From positions 12,739,408-12,803,407 of the forward strand of contig NC_058150.1 of assembly GCF_011075055.1 (NCBI RefSeq): DNA of 64,000 bases. Reading direction: 5' to 3'. Shown here in pieces: positions 23,981-34,965 of the stretch. The stretch's first letter is position 1, and every line of letters begins with the position of its first letter. The notes beneath the pieces were generated by a model. It did no database searches. It saw nothing but the letters and a program-made list of their open reading frames with translations, and was not told the DNA's origin. This DNA is from Mangifera indica. Its lineage: Eukaryota > Streptophyta > Magnoliopsida > Sapindales > Anacardiaceae. A program made the position numbers and the translations under genes.

Positions 23981-25600
23981 ATGGACCCAATAGCAGCTGG
24001 ATCTGATGCTTGTTTTAATTTTCAAGTACGTGTTTGTTAAATTTCTCATTCATACAAAATTATATCTCTCTGATGTGTGTGTAATTTATCATGTGCGTAG
24101 GTGGGCAAGATGAAAATCAGTGAGGGAATCAAGTGTTTGCAAAATTTAATTGCATGGTGCAAAAACAATTTGAGCCCTGAAAATGTTGGAATCCTTTGTG
24201 AAATCATGAGCTACCTTCAATCTCTTCAAGTACAAATTCAGGTAAAAATTCATTGTTGAGAATTAGAACTTTTTATCATCAAAAAAATGCTCTTGTTGTT
24301 TTGGTTTTCTATTTTATTTAATTATATATTCCAAGAGTAAGAGTAAATATTTAATTGAAATCATGTCAAATAAATTAACTATTTTTTTTTTGTTTTAGTT
24401 CTAGAAAATAATGAAGTGGTTAATTTACTTAATTATAAGGAATCATACTATGATGTTAATGCTTTCATTCCTGCTTTGTCCGATCTGAAGTGACATAGTT
24501 TCTTCCTTCTATTAAATATGTGAAGAAAATTGAATCTGCAACACATCAAGGAGGAGCAGCACTTGCATCTTTCATTGTCCATGGAACAGATCTACAACAT
24601 GGGCAGGTTCTTCCTTAATGTTGTATTAGGAATAGTTTATATGATTTTATATTAACCTATGAGGAATAACACTTGCAATTTTTTCCTTTTTATTTAATTG
24701 AAAACGCACAGGTGATCGAATCTTTAGCACGGCAGGGAGACGCATTTGTATCTAATCCCCCGTCAATGAACATATAACCATTTCTCTCTCTCTCTCTCTC
24801 TTTTAATTATACAATAGTAATGTTTTAGTGAAATTGTTTTCATATAATTAATTATTATAATATTGCCTCAATTAAAGAAAAATAAATAATCAGTTATTTG
24901 CTAGTTGGGTTGTCACGTTAAATAGAAAAATAAATAATTTTTAGTCATTTGCATTCTATTATTTATTAGGTGAAAATTTGTTTGTATGTTAACAAGAAAT
25001 CACTTAAATAAGAGAACAAAATACTAACTTTGAATCTACTCTAAATTAAGAGATTGATGTAATAACTAATAAAAAGCGAAAAACATGGTTCGATGTTTAG
25101 AATCGCTTTGCAAGGTATGAAAACAAAGATAAGAAGATAAATACAAAGTGTCAATATTGTAACAAAGATTTTGATAAATCAAGTAAGAATGAAATTACAC
25201 ATCTCAAAAATCATTTAAAAAGTTGTTTAAAAAATCAAAATAGAGTAGCAGATAAAATGAAAGAGTTGAGTGTGGTTGCTCAATAACTGCATGACTTTGA
25301 TTTCATACAAAAGATTATTAAACGATTGAGCAACAAAAAGGGTGATATATTTGAGGTTTATAAAGAAGAGAAAAATAAGTTGTATAAATATTTAGATAAA
25401 CTTTCTGGTCGTTTTAATGTAATAATTGCAAATTTGATAGACTCTGGTGTTGAGTTTGCGATGATTTGGTTTATTGATGATAAATGGAAATTGAAAACGA
25501 GGATTACTCATTTGGAGAATTACGATAGTGATAAAGGACCCTTAAATGAAGACTCTCTAAAGCGTTTGATTCAAGATTGGAATATAGATAAAATAATTTT
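23981..25600 (+). pseudogene. hAT-derived gene family, copy A (truncated)
   Basis: Leader exon 1 is 23981-24025 (15 codons, starts MDPIAAGSDACFNFQ, GT donor). Exon 2 is 24101-24241 (47 codons, contains VGKMKISEGIKCLQNLIAWC, GT donor). A third exon-like block at about 24497-24605 encodes FLPSIKYVKKIESATHQGGA after an in-frame TAG. A fourth begins VIESLARQGDAFVSNP at about 24713. The main exon starts near 24990; it carries the BED finger (KCQYC...HLKNHLKSC) and the helix KGDIFEVYKEEKNKLYKYLD. It stops matching copy B near 25598, right where the second upstream unit begins. Several internal stops are present. The nearest promoter-like region is now 6.6 kb away across the MULE, so expression is doubtful. 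Confidence 0.85.
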
Positions 25601-27940
25601 GTTGGGAAGATATGTGCGTATACAAGTTTAATACGATATATCATCAATAATATATTTTTAAAAATACGATAATATCATAATAATTTTAGTGCTTTTCACA
25701 AATCTCCTATTGAAAATCAATATAACAATTCAAATGTAAAGTATTTAATTAACTATTAAACCTAATATAATATAATACTTAATCAAAATTCTGTGTATAA
25801 TAAGTAACATACCAGTTAGTTGGGAAAAACAAACAAATTAATCAACTTAGATTTTAGATTTCAAATCAGAGTGAATCTTTGTACATGTCACAAGAGAGAA
25901 AAATACAAAATTAGGGTTAGGAATTAAAAAAAATTGCCATTGAGTTTTTTTTAAATGGTAGTGAAATTATGTAAATAATTAAAAATAAGAGGGATAATTT
26001 TGTACTTTAAGTTTAACCAAAAATTAAAAAATAGGGCAATCGTAAAATGTGATGTATAATTCGCATTTAATATGAGAAGGGCATAAAATATACGTTTAAT
26101 ATGTTTTAGGTTCAAAAATTCTTTTGAACGTGTTTAATATACGAATAATACGAGAATGCGAATAATGTGCGTATTTACTAATCAGGACAGAATAATGGTA
26201 CCTCTTGTTAAAAAAAATATAATATATGATTTGATTATTGTTTATTAACCAGTTATAATCCATTTATTTCATCTTTATAAGATTATAATTCCTTTTTATA
26301 CTATATTATAATAGTATAAATTGTACAACTTCGCTCGATTCGTCTCCCTTGTGTTGTTTGAGTGTCTATCAATGTCGTCCCAACATCTCTTGAAGTCATC
26401 TGACATCATCTCGTCAACGTCATTGCTAAATCTAGCATTGTGGTTGAAATCGACGAATTGTGCAATATTCCCCGAGTGTCATTCGAATGTGATAAACCAA
26501 TAGTCTTCTGAGCGTCAAATGAAAGATGAGTGGTTACCCTTCCTTCTTCTTCGGTCATTGATAAAAGATAGGTAAGGAAAGCAGACTCCGATGACTAGAG
26601 AAAAACCTTAAAAATTTTAAATTCTAAAGAGAAAGTAATAACTTTACAAAGTTGATGTATGAGGTAAAAACAATTTTCAAAATTTTGAGAGAGAATAAAA
26701 TAAAATTATATATTTTTAATAATATTATTAAAATAATAATTTTATTGTTAACAAAAAATAATTTAAAAATAAATATTTAAATTTTTTATTTATTATAAAT
26801 ATATTTTTAAATTTTGATTAAAATTTGAATGAAAAATAAGCCCCTTTTCCTCTTTTAATTTGGTTGTCAGTGGAAAAGTAATAAACATGTAGACGTATAA
26901 CGCGCTAATTGTGGAAAAGTATCATAATACGGGCAGCTTGTGGAAAAGTGATAAGCGTGTGGACCCATGACGCGCTAATTGTGGAAAAGTAAGACAATAC
27001 TGACAACTTGTGGAAAAGTAAAACAATAAGACAGCACGAATAAAGCTATAGCTCTGATCACGTGTTGTACTTTTCACATTTACTTCAGAAAATGATGTGG
27101 CTAAAATGAAAGTTTTACGCTCTTTCAAGTATGGTTGGATTCCTTTCGTAGGTATTCTAACTTTTAATTTGAGTTTGATTGAATATTAAATTTATTTTTA
27201 TAAATAAAATAAATACGTATTTATTAAAGTTTGAATAAAAAATTAAATTTATATTTATAAATAAAATAAATTTAAATATTTAAATTTAAATTGATTAAGA
27301 TAGACTCAAAGTTAAATTCAAATTGGGTCGACTGATTCAATTTGATCAAACCTCCTTGCGCAGAGATTAGAGTAAAACTTTTGCACTTCAAGGCTTGCAG
27401 TATCCCATACCGGCAGACCCTATTGTAAGAAAAGGAGTTTTTTTTTTTAATTTTTGTAATTGGTGGAAGTTAAACCCGATACTCTGCATATACACATGAT
27501 CATAGATTTTGATTAAATATGATTTGGATTTTTTATTTAAATATGAAATATAAAATCTAAAAAATATCTCTGGCAGCCCAATTTATCTCTCTGGCAATTC
27601 TTTTGTTTACAATTCAAACCAAATTTTCTTCAATACTCTAGAACCATTAACGTGTCATGCTGACGTGAAATATTCCAGACATAGATGCAAGCAAAAATGG
27701 TTTATAATTTATTAAAACTTCAGTTAATTACTCTACTTTTCATATAAATTTAAGTATTAATTTAATTTTAATTTGCTTGTCGGTGGAAAGAAAATTTGCA
27801 GATCAAAATCCAACGACCAGCAAACCTTTTGACTTGTTGGCAACCACTCACTGATTCTAATTTCTATACATACACGCAAGGGTAGCTCTCTGTTTTTCAC
27901 TGATTCATATCGAAATTAATTAGCTTCATTTGTGAGGAAA
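25600..27940 (+). repeat. upstream region of the hAT-family gene, duplication copy B
   Basis: Second copy of 15040-17362, uninterrupted here and joined directly to leader exon 1 at 27944. It contains three tandem versions of a roughly 60-bp unit with CGTGTGGACC..TGACGCGCTAATTGTGGAAAAG (26870-27020); copy A has related but differently spaced units. It probably includes the original promoter of the gene family. The 180 bp before the start are also recognisable before copy E (55075-55290), for example the CGGTGGAAAGAAAATTT and TTTGACTT motifs. Confidence 0.85.
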
Positions 27941-27943
27941 GAG

Positions 27944-28692
27944 ATGGAACCAATATCAACTGGATCTGATGCTCGTCTTTACTTTCAAGTAAGTATTTGT
28001 TAATTTTCTCATTCATACAAAATTTTATCTCTCTGATAGTGTGTGTAATTTATTATGTGCATAGGTTGGAAAGATGAAAATCAGTGAGGGAATCAAGCAT
28101 TTTCAAGATTTAGTTGAATGGTGCAAGAACAACTCAAGCCCTGAAAATGATGGAACCCTCCATGACACCATGACCTACCTTCAATCTCTTCCACCACAAA
28201 TACAAGTAAACATTCTATGGTCCTTCATTGTTGAGAATTGAAACTTTTTATCATCACAAAAATGTTCTTGTTGTTTTGGTTTTCTATTTTATTTTATTAT
28301 ATGTTCCAAGAGTAAGAGTAAATATTTAAGTGAAATCATATCAAATAAAATAACTATTTTTTTTGTTTTAATTCAAGAAAATAATGAAGTGGTTAATTTA
28401 CTTAATTATGAGGAATTATCCTTTGATGTTAATGTTTTCATTCCTGTTTTGTCCGATCTGAAGTGACATAGTTTCTTCCTTCTATTAAATATGTGAAGGA
28501 ACAGATCTACAACGTGGGCAGGTTCTTCGTTAATGTTGTATTAGGAATAGTTTATATGATTTTATATTGACCTATGAGGAATAACACTTGCAATTTTTTC
28601 CTTTTTATTTAATTGAAAACACAAAGGTGATCGAATCTTTAGCACGGCAGGGAGACGCATTTGTATCTAATCCCCACATCAATGAACAGGTA
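27944..28692 (+). other. leader exons of hAT-derived gene, copy B
   Basis: Exon 1 is 27944-27988 (MEPISTGSDARLYFQ, donor GTAAGT). Exon 2 is 28065-28205 (47 codons, VGKMKISEGIKHFQDLVEWC and on to SLPPQIQ, donor GTAAAC). Both exons are whole-codon length and keep splice sites in copies A and B; copy E keeps exon 1. A third block near 28475-28520 has lost 58 bp relative to copy A and keeps the TAG shared with A. A fourth (28627-28689, VIESLARQGDAFVSNPHINE) ends in a GTAACC donor. The domain is not one I recognise. Because of the stop and deletion, a continuous protein from exon 1 into the main exon would need exon skipping; splicing exon 2 directly to exon 4 keeps the frame. Confidence 0.6.
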
Positions 28693-28975
28693 ACCATTTC
28701 TCTCGCTCTCTCTCTTTTAATTATACAATAGTAATGTTTTAGTGAAATTGTTTTCATATAATTAATTATTAAACATATTGCCTCAATTAAAGAAAAATAA
28801 ATACATTCAGTTATTTGCTAGTTGGGTTGTCACGTTAAATAGAAAAATAAATAATATTTAGTCATTTGCATTTTATTATTTATCAAGTGAAAATTTGTTT
28901 GTATGTTAACAGGAAATCACTCAAATAAGAGAGCAAAATGTCAACTTTAAACCTATTCCAAATCTAGAGATTAAT

Positions 28976-30637
28976 ATGGGGACGAATAAAAAGCGAAAAT
29001 TGAGGTCAGATGTTTGGAATCACTTCTTAAAGTATGAAAACGAAGATAAGGAGGTTAAGGCCAAGTGTCAATACTGTAAGAAAGATTTTGATGGATCAAG
29101 TAAGAATGGAACTACGCATCTTTGGAATCATCAAAAAAGTTGTTTGAAAAATCTAGATAAAGTAACAAATAAAGTGAAAGACATTATTATGGTTGATCAA
29201 GAGTTGAATCACTCTAATTTGGCCCGAAAGGTTATTAAATATGGGTTGATCAACAAAAAAGATGTGATATTTGGGTTGATCAACATAAAAGAGTATATAT
29301 TTGAGGTTTATAATGAAGAGAAAAAGGAGTTACACATATATTTAAATAAACTTTTTGGTCGTTTTAATGTAATAATTGGAAATGGTATAAGGGCCGATGA
29401 TGTTAGGTTTGTGAAGATTTGGTTTATTGATGATAAATGGAAATTGAAGACGAGGATTATTCATTTGGAGAATTATGATAGTGATGAAGACTCTCTAAAG
29501 CGTTTGATAGAAGATTGGAACATAGATACAAAAATTTTGTCTATGGTTGATCAGAGGAACAATGCATCAGAAGATATGGTACATCAGCTTACCAATTGGC
29601 TTAATGAAAGAGTTTCACTTCCTGTCATCGGGGATTATGATCCATTAGTATTATCTGATTTTGTACTGGCAGTAGAAAATGTGACGTGGAGCAGAAATAT
29701 TATGTCTGAAGTGAGGGAACTCAAAGACTACTACATGACATTATCAAACGAAGACAAGTTTGACTCAGCGGTAAAACAAGTTGAGTCCATGGGTAAAGAA
29801 GTGACTTCCAAATATGATGATTTCCAACTGCTTCGTCTTGATTATGATTATTTCAAATTGCTTGATTGGGCAATGGGATATAAAGAAGTATTTTGTGAAC
29901 TGAAGCGCATAGATCCTCATTTCACGTCTTCCAATTTTGATTGGGATGACGCTACTTCACTGCACAGTTTTTGGGTAGTGGTTGAAGATATAAAAAAGGA
30001 TATTTGGAAACTGAGAGATTCTAAGTTGGCAAACGAGTGTTTCCCTATGGTTTATGACATTTTTTCAAAAATGCTACAGTTCAAAAATACTGAAAATCGG
30101 TACTTTCGCCATGCTGTATTACATTGCGGAAAATTTTTTGATGAATGTTGCAACAACTTTAAGTTGGTAATTATAATCACAGTGATTCTGGATCCAAGAT
30201 TTAAACTTGATATTGTAGAGGATTTCTACAATGAAGTTTATGATAATGAGGGAGACTTACACTTGAAGAAAATCATGGATGATGTTACAAATATTTACAA
30301 TGAATATGCGGGGGATGTCAACAATTCTTCCATGGTGAGAGCAAATGCAAATGAGGCTGCTTCATCAAAATCAGAATTCAAGCGCTATTTGACAGATTCC
30401 AAGGTTTCTGCCCATGAAAAATTTGATATATTGGAATGGTGGCGCTATAATTCTCTAACTTATCCAACATTAGCTATGATGGCTCGGGATTTCTTATCCA
30501 TTCCTATTATTGGTCGTATTCATGATGTTCATTTTGAGGATGGCTTTGTTGATATTTATAATGGTAATTTGGATGATGACTTAAAATATGCTATGACATG
30601 TACAAAAGTATGGTTGAACGACCATGATTGTATGTAA
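28976..30637 (+). CDS. hAT-transposase-derived BED-finger protein, copy B
   Basis: The longest open frame in the window: 553 codons from ATG 28976. The frame is open upstream to the AG acceptor at about 28912 (EITQIREQNVNF), so the exon is longer than the ORF. A BED-type zinc finger lies at residues 10-57 (Trp14, Cys31, Cys34, His48, His52/Cys56). Residues 85-111 contain a 30-bp in-frame tandem duplication absent from copy A. Residues 380-425 match the hAT RNase-H-like region (ILDPRFKLDIVEDFY), and 466-547 the C-terminal dimerisation region (EFDILEWW-like, YPTLAMMARDFLSIP, CTKVWL). The early Asp block and the CxxH/LNLIV-type segment of RICESLEEPER/hAT transposases are missing, and the Ser-Glu after the IP motif is replaced by GRIHDVHFED. 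Transposase activity is therefore unlikely. It may be a domesticated gene or a degenerate element that happens to be open. Confidence 0.7.
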   Translation: MGTNKKRKLRSDVWNHFLKYENEDKEVKAKCQYCKKDFDGSSKNGTTHLWNHQKSCLKNLDKVTNKVKDIIMVDQELNHSNLARKVIKYGLINKKDVIFGLINIKEYIFEVYNEEKKELHIYLNKLFGRFNVIIGNGIRADDVRFVKIWFIDDKWKLKTRIIHLENYDSDEDSLKRLIEDWNIDTKILSMVDQRNNASEDMVHQLTNWLNERVSLPVIGDYDPLVLSDFVLAVENVTWSRNIMSEVRELKDYYMTLSNEDKFDSAVKQVESMGKEVTSKYDDFQLLRLDYDYFKLLDWAMGYKEVFCELKRIDPHFTSSNFDWDDATSLHSFWVVVEDIKKDIWKLRDSKLANECFPMVYDIFSKMLQFKNTENRYFRHAVLHCGKFFDECCNNFKLVIIITVILDPRFKLDIVEDFYNEVYDNEGDLHLKKIMDDVTNIYNEYAGDVNNSSMVRANANEAASSKSEFKRYLTDSKVSAHEKFDILEWWRYNSLTYPTLAMMARDFLSIPIIGRIHDVHFEDGFVDIYNGNLDDDLKYAMTCTKVWLNDHDCM

Positions 30638-30639
30638 TG

Positions 30640-32479
30640 AACTTGTTGAAATAAAAATATATGTTTTATTTTTCCCATTCCCTTTCAACAAATAATCGTG
30701 AAATTAAAATTAATTTAAAAAAGGATCAATATTTTATATAAAAAATTATTTCCTTTATAAATAAATTAAAATTACTGAAAGATAAAACACCAGAAAATAT
30801 TAAAAAATTAAATTAAAAATATAAGTTATCACCACAAAAATCAATTCCAGTGATCATATTGGTTATAGAAATAAATGATTAAATTGTTTCAATTGTTATC
30901 AAAGAAAAGTCCGTGACTAATCAAACAATTGAATCACTTAAATATGGCTTCTATTGCCAAATAGTATAAATATTACAAAGATTTCTTTTTTGTTATTAAT
31001 TACAAATAAAGATATGTTTGACCAACTGTTAAATGAAGAAAAGTACATTAATATGTATTTCTTCATGTATTTTATCATGTTCTTCATAGAATCTCTACTT
31101 TTCATTGTTTTAAATTAAGTTTTAAATTATAAAAACATATTATAGTTTTACTTTATTTTTTGAATTAATAAATATAAATAAATAAATAAATATATAGAAA
31201 AAGATGTTGTAATCCCAAATAGTTTTATTTTACTATTTGAATTAATATTAAAAAATATTTAAAACAAAAATTTTATTTAATTATTAAATATAAAATCTAA
31301 ATAATATTGAAAAAAATCTAATTTAGTTTGGTGGAAAACACACACACACAAAAAAAAAAAAATCTTTGAACACAAATTAAATAAAAATTACATCTTCTTC
31401 CCAACTTTTAGGATCAAATGAAAGCAATCTAACTATTGAAACAAAAATTGGTTTTATCTAAGTTAGGTAAGATCATTGATCTCGATAAAACCGATTGAAC
31501 CGACTAGTTTAATATAATGAAATCTTAATAAATATGAGTCAATTTCATTTTCTCTATAGTATTTTCAAGTAAAACCTAATATACCCCTTGTAAAAAGAAT
31601 ATGGGAAACTTAAATAAAACTTTACATTATTTTATCAATATGCTTTATATCTTTACATTAAAAACTTAAATTCAAAAATTCAAAAAATAAAGATTCAATG
31701 CCAAATTAAAGATGCCACCCCATGACATTAACCAAGAGCCACCAAGCAATCACCACGGCATCAAAATTCATATAAAAAGGGAGAGCAAAAACCATATAGT
31801 TTAGGAAAATGGTGGATCAGAAACCATGAAGTCCTGAATACAAAAACTTCGTATAATAATTTTCTATGTTAAATGTCCTAATTTTAATCTGTCATGATTA
31901 TATTCCATTGGATTCGAGTTCTAAAAGACACTATCAGCAGATGAATACAATAGTAATTAAGTATAATCTTGATGGAATTAATCCTACGGTTTTAATGAAA
32001 TTAATACCAATACTTCTTAATTAGCGAATAATTTTATATTATATTATGGCTGTGATAATTAAGAGAGCAAAATAGAGTTTTTTTTCTGCTCTTGGATGTG
32101 GCAACCTTAGTGGTGGAAGTTGACATTTTGGCTAGTTGTATTATCTAATTACATGATCACATATTATCTATATATTCAATTATATACTTAAAAGTGTGTA
32201 CATTAACCGTCGTAACATTTATTAGTAGCTAATAGTAGATTTAAAGAAGGCAACTATATGAAATGAATTATTATTGGAGAAAAAGGTGGAAAAAAAAAAT
32301 GTGTAGGTAAGTGAGATTGGAGCTTAGAAAGTACAAAAGAATTGAGATTGGAGCTTAGAAAGTACAAAAGAATGTATATAAATAATTGAAGCTTGGTGGG
32401 GAAATTCCACCCCTCTTCTTCCAGTAAACCGGGGTCAACTTATTCACTTTGAGAGTTTGTTTTTAAGTTGATCAATATG
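30640..32479. other. noncoding DNA downstream of copy B
   Basis: The first 60 bp (GTTGAAATAAAAATATATG...) match the 3' flank of copy D at 48316-48350, so this is the gene family's original 3' region. The rest is AT-rich without a supported gene. A poly-CA/poly-A stretch lies at about 31339-31361. Confidence 0.55.
32308..32372 (+). repeat. ~32-bp tandem duplication
   Basis: GAGATTGGAGCTTAGAAAGT followed by ACAAAAGAAT occurs twice back to back with at most one difference. Confidence 0.85.
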
Positions 32480-32928
32480 GCAAAGTGGAGAAGAAATATA
32501 CTTGTACTTGACAAACAAAGCTAAGTCCATGGGGCAAGAAGGTGAGTTCTCATGAAGGCCTTCCTAATAAATGGATTTTGATGAATTAGAGGTGCTTGGA
32601 AGCGCATTGGGGTATGAAGAAGCATTTTCTGAGGTTGAAATGATAGATCCTAATTACGTGTTAATAAATTTGACAGATGAGAGATGATATAAAACAACAC
32701 TATCGCATATGAGCGTGTGTTGATAATTTGTTTAAAAGCAAATATACTACTGAAAGTGAATATTTCCCAAGGTTTGTGACGTATATTGAAATTACTTTTA
32801 TGAGAGAAAGTAACAAATTAACAATTATTATGTACGTGAAACAGCATAATCTATTAGAGAGAAATATTAACTTAACAAGCTAGTATCTAACACTCGCAAG
32901 AATGGCACTACTTGGCAATGCCTATTTC
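32480..32928 (+). pseudogene. hAT-derived gene family, copy C, 5' part
   Basis: Fragments of the main exon in shifting frames: a KSMGQEGE-type segment, LGSALGYEEAFSEVEMIDPN (compare copy B residues 296-314), FKSKYTTESEYFPRFV (copy B 369-380) and finally TLARMA...FLAMPIS. Large internal deletions and stops are present. The sequence breaks at 32928 within the conserved IP motif and resumes at 44320, beyond the LINE insertion. Confidence 0.75.
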
Positions 32929-33520
32929 TTTTTTTAATTATTAAGTATGTATAGACAAAGAGGGCAAAGAGACTCGTACAATCAAACCTCGCCTAAACCA
33001 CAAGTGGCAAAGACAGCGGAGAACAATATGACCAACAAGACAAACTTGCTTCTCTCTTGAAAACCATCAAAAGCAGGCCAAAGATAGGATCAAGAGAAAG
33101 CAAGCCAAAGGAAAGGAAAAAGAAGACCAAAGCAAGCCAAATAAATCAGCAACAGACAGTCATCCCAAAACCAAAAAAGACAGCAGGAAACCCAACATCC
33201 CAAGAAGAAAGAACACCCAAAAGCAGGAGGCATCCAATAGACCAATTGGAAGCCAAAACTCCAAAGCAGGCAGCAAGAGGAAAACAAAGACCTGGTCAGG
33301 AGAGCAGCCATGACTGCATACCATGGAACCACCATAGGGCACACCAGGTGACAGGCAAGCATAGCACGCAAGACAGAAAGCAGCAGACTGAACTTCCAGA
33401 GCAGAGGAATGAGAGCAGGGCTCCAGGCAACTTGGGAAAAGAGAACTACCAGACACAAAGGCTCCAAAGACAAGAGGGAGGATGGCAACAAAAGCAGTAA
33501 ACAGCAGCCAATTCAAGAGC
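32929..33520 (-). other. LINE 3' UTR and poly-A tail
   Basis: T/C-rich on the minus strand, ending TACTTAATAATTAAAAAAA. Long overlapping ORFs on both strands (33057-33500 on +, 33090-33552 on -) reflect biased composition without stops; neither resembles a known domain. The 3' UTR breaks at the CACTA-type end at 33521 and probably resumes upstream at about 38560. Confidence 0.65.
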
Positions 33521-34056
33521 ACTACAAGAAAAATGGTTTTTAACAAGAGCAAAACTAGTAGTTAAAACTCCATTTCTTATTGTTAAAGATCATTAACGAT
33601 GGGAAAAATCATATCGTTGACCGTCATTATAACTTCTACCACTAAAAGTATTAATAAGGGGACGAAAAGTCTCATCATTAATATAAATAACGATAGGTAT
33701 AAATCTTGTCGTTAAAAATAATAATATCAACGATAAATATCTCCGTCATTATAACAATATTTATCAGTTTCTATATATAATATAAATAATGAATATTCCT
33801 ATTGTTATAACAATATATTGATTACCAAACATAAATCAATAATGAATACCCCGTTATTATGACAATATTTACTTATCACTAAATATAATATCAATGATAA
33901 ATATCCTTATTGTTATAATAATATTGATAATAAAAATTTTGATTCTCAAAATATACTCATTAACATTGATTATGTTCTAATCACAATTATCTAGAAGTTT
34001 TTATATGATTCACAATTATAAAAAATAAGAAAAAAAATATAAATTTCCTGTTGTAG
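33521..34056. mobile_element. CACTA (En/Spm) element end, probably a small non-autonomous copy
   Basis: Starts CACTACAAGAAAAATGG, the standard plant CACTA terminus. It is followed by subterminal repeats of an AACGATAAATATCTCCGTCA type in both direct and variant form (33590-33930). A weak candidate right end, CCTGTTGTAGT, lies at about 34046-34056. No 3-bp TSD is obvious, and a segment overlapping this end recurs near 34835, so the right boundary is uncertain. Confidence 0.6.
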
Positions 34057-34160
34057 TAATCTCTCCCTCTAATCTATGTATCATATACAATCAAGTGTTT
34101 CATGATTTATTTGTATTTTCAAGTACCTACAAATTGTAAAGAGAGAAGATACGATTAAAA
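34026..34160 (+). repeat. dispersed direct repeat, copy 1 (copy 2 at about 34828-34965)
   Basis: TAATCTCTCCCT, GTGTTTCATG and TTCAAGTACCTACAA occur in the same order in both places, about 800 bp apart on either side of the serine hydroxymethyltransferase fragment. They may be duplicated intron sequence of the fragment's source gene. Confidence 0.6.
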
Positions 34161-34449
34161 TGTGCATAGATCATAGCATATTTACAAATTTATCACTTAA
34201 TTAGCATGTCCAAAATTTTCAAGTAAAGATCATAGAAAGCAGTGTTAGTTAAGAATTGATCATCAGCAAAACACAATGCTCTAATTACTAAACCAACATG
34301 AATAGATCGATGCATAACCATGATGTAACAAAGTTTTGAGATACCAACATCTATTCTCTTGCAAAAGGCAAATAATTTACGAAGTTTTTTTCTTTTTTTT
34401 GGGTAAGTAGTTTAGGAAGTATTATAATAACAGAAGAAAAGGTTCAAAC

Positions 34450-34710
34450 TAGTATACCACTTAAGCCTCAAGTAGTCAGATCCCACATCAACAAATGGTT
34501 GTCAGTGCCCCCAGTCACCAATTTGCATTTCCTTCTCAATAAAGCAGATGCTAAGGCCAGGACATTTTCATTCACCTGCTGCATATATGCTTTGTCCTTT
34601 GGAGTTGCTACTTGTTTCAAGGCTATGGCAAAAGCAGCAATGCGATTTTTGTGAGAACCCCCTTGTAATGATGGATGGACAGCAAAGTTTATGTTCTCCT
34701 CAAAATCATA
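34450..34710 (-). pseudogene. serine hydroxymethyltransferase (SHMT) fragment
   Basis: Reading down the minus strand from 34710: [20 protein letters not shown], then [20 protein letters not shown], and [29 protein letters not shown]. This is the region of the PLP enzyme SHMT (serine to glycine, one-carbon metabolism) from the LQGGPH motif to the GGTDNHL substrate-binding motif. The RRKC wording is typical of plant cytosolic SHMT. About 80 of roughly 470 residues are present. The expected LQGGPH Pro is Ser, and a TGA follows DLTT although similarity continues (GLSG) past it. No neighbouring SHMT exon was identified on either side. The fragment is likely an exon captured or left by a rearrangement. 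Confidence 0.85.
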
Positions 34711-34965
34711 CTGGTTATTACTATCACCATGACCGAGACCAAAAAAAAAGTAGGACACATGCAATGGAAAAGGCACATCACCTATAGTAAACATCATTGT
34801 AGTATTTTAAAGCACAATCAATATTCACAAGTTAAATTTCCTATTATGATAATCTCTCCCTACAATAAAAATTAAATATTGTTACAAGTAACCTAAGAAT
34901 CCATGTATATCCAGTGTTTCATGCTTGACTTGCATCTTCAAGTACCTACAATTTGTGAAGAGAGA

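Noticed and set aside
33057..33552. Overlapping 130-147 codon ORFs on both strands
   Set aside because: They lie in LINE 3' UTR sequence with strong purine/pyrimidine bias. Neither frame has domain-like content, and several frames are open at once.
34046..34056. Right end of the CACTA element
   Set aside because: Kept only as a weak candidate: no TSD, and the adjoining sequence recurs at 34840, which does not fit a clean terminus.
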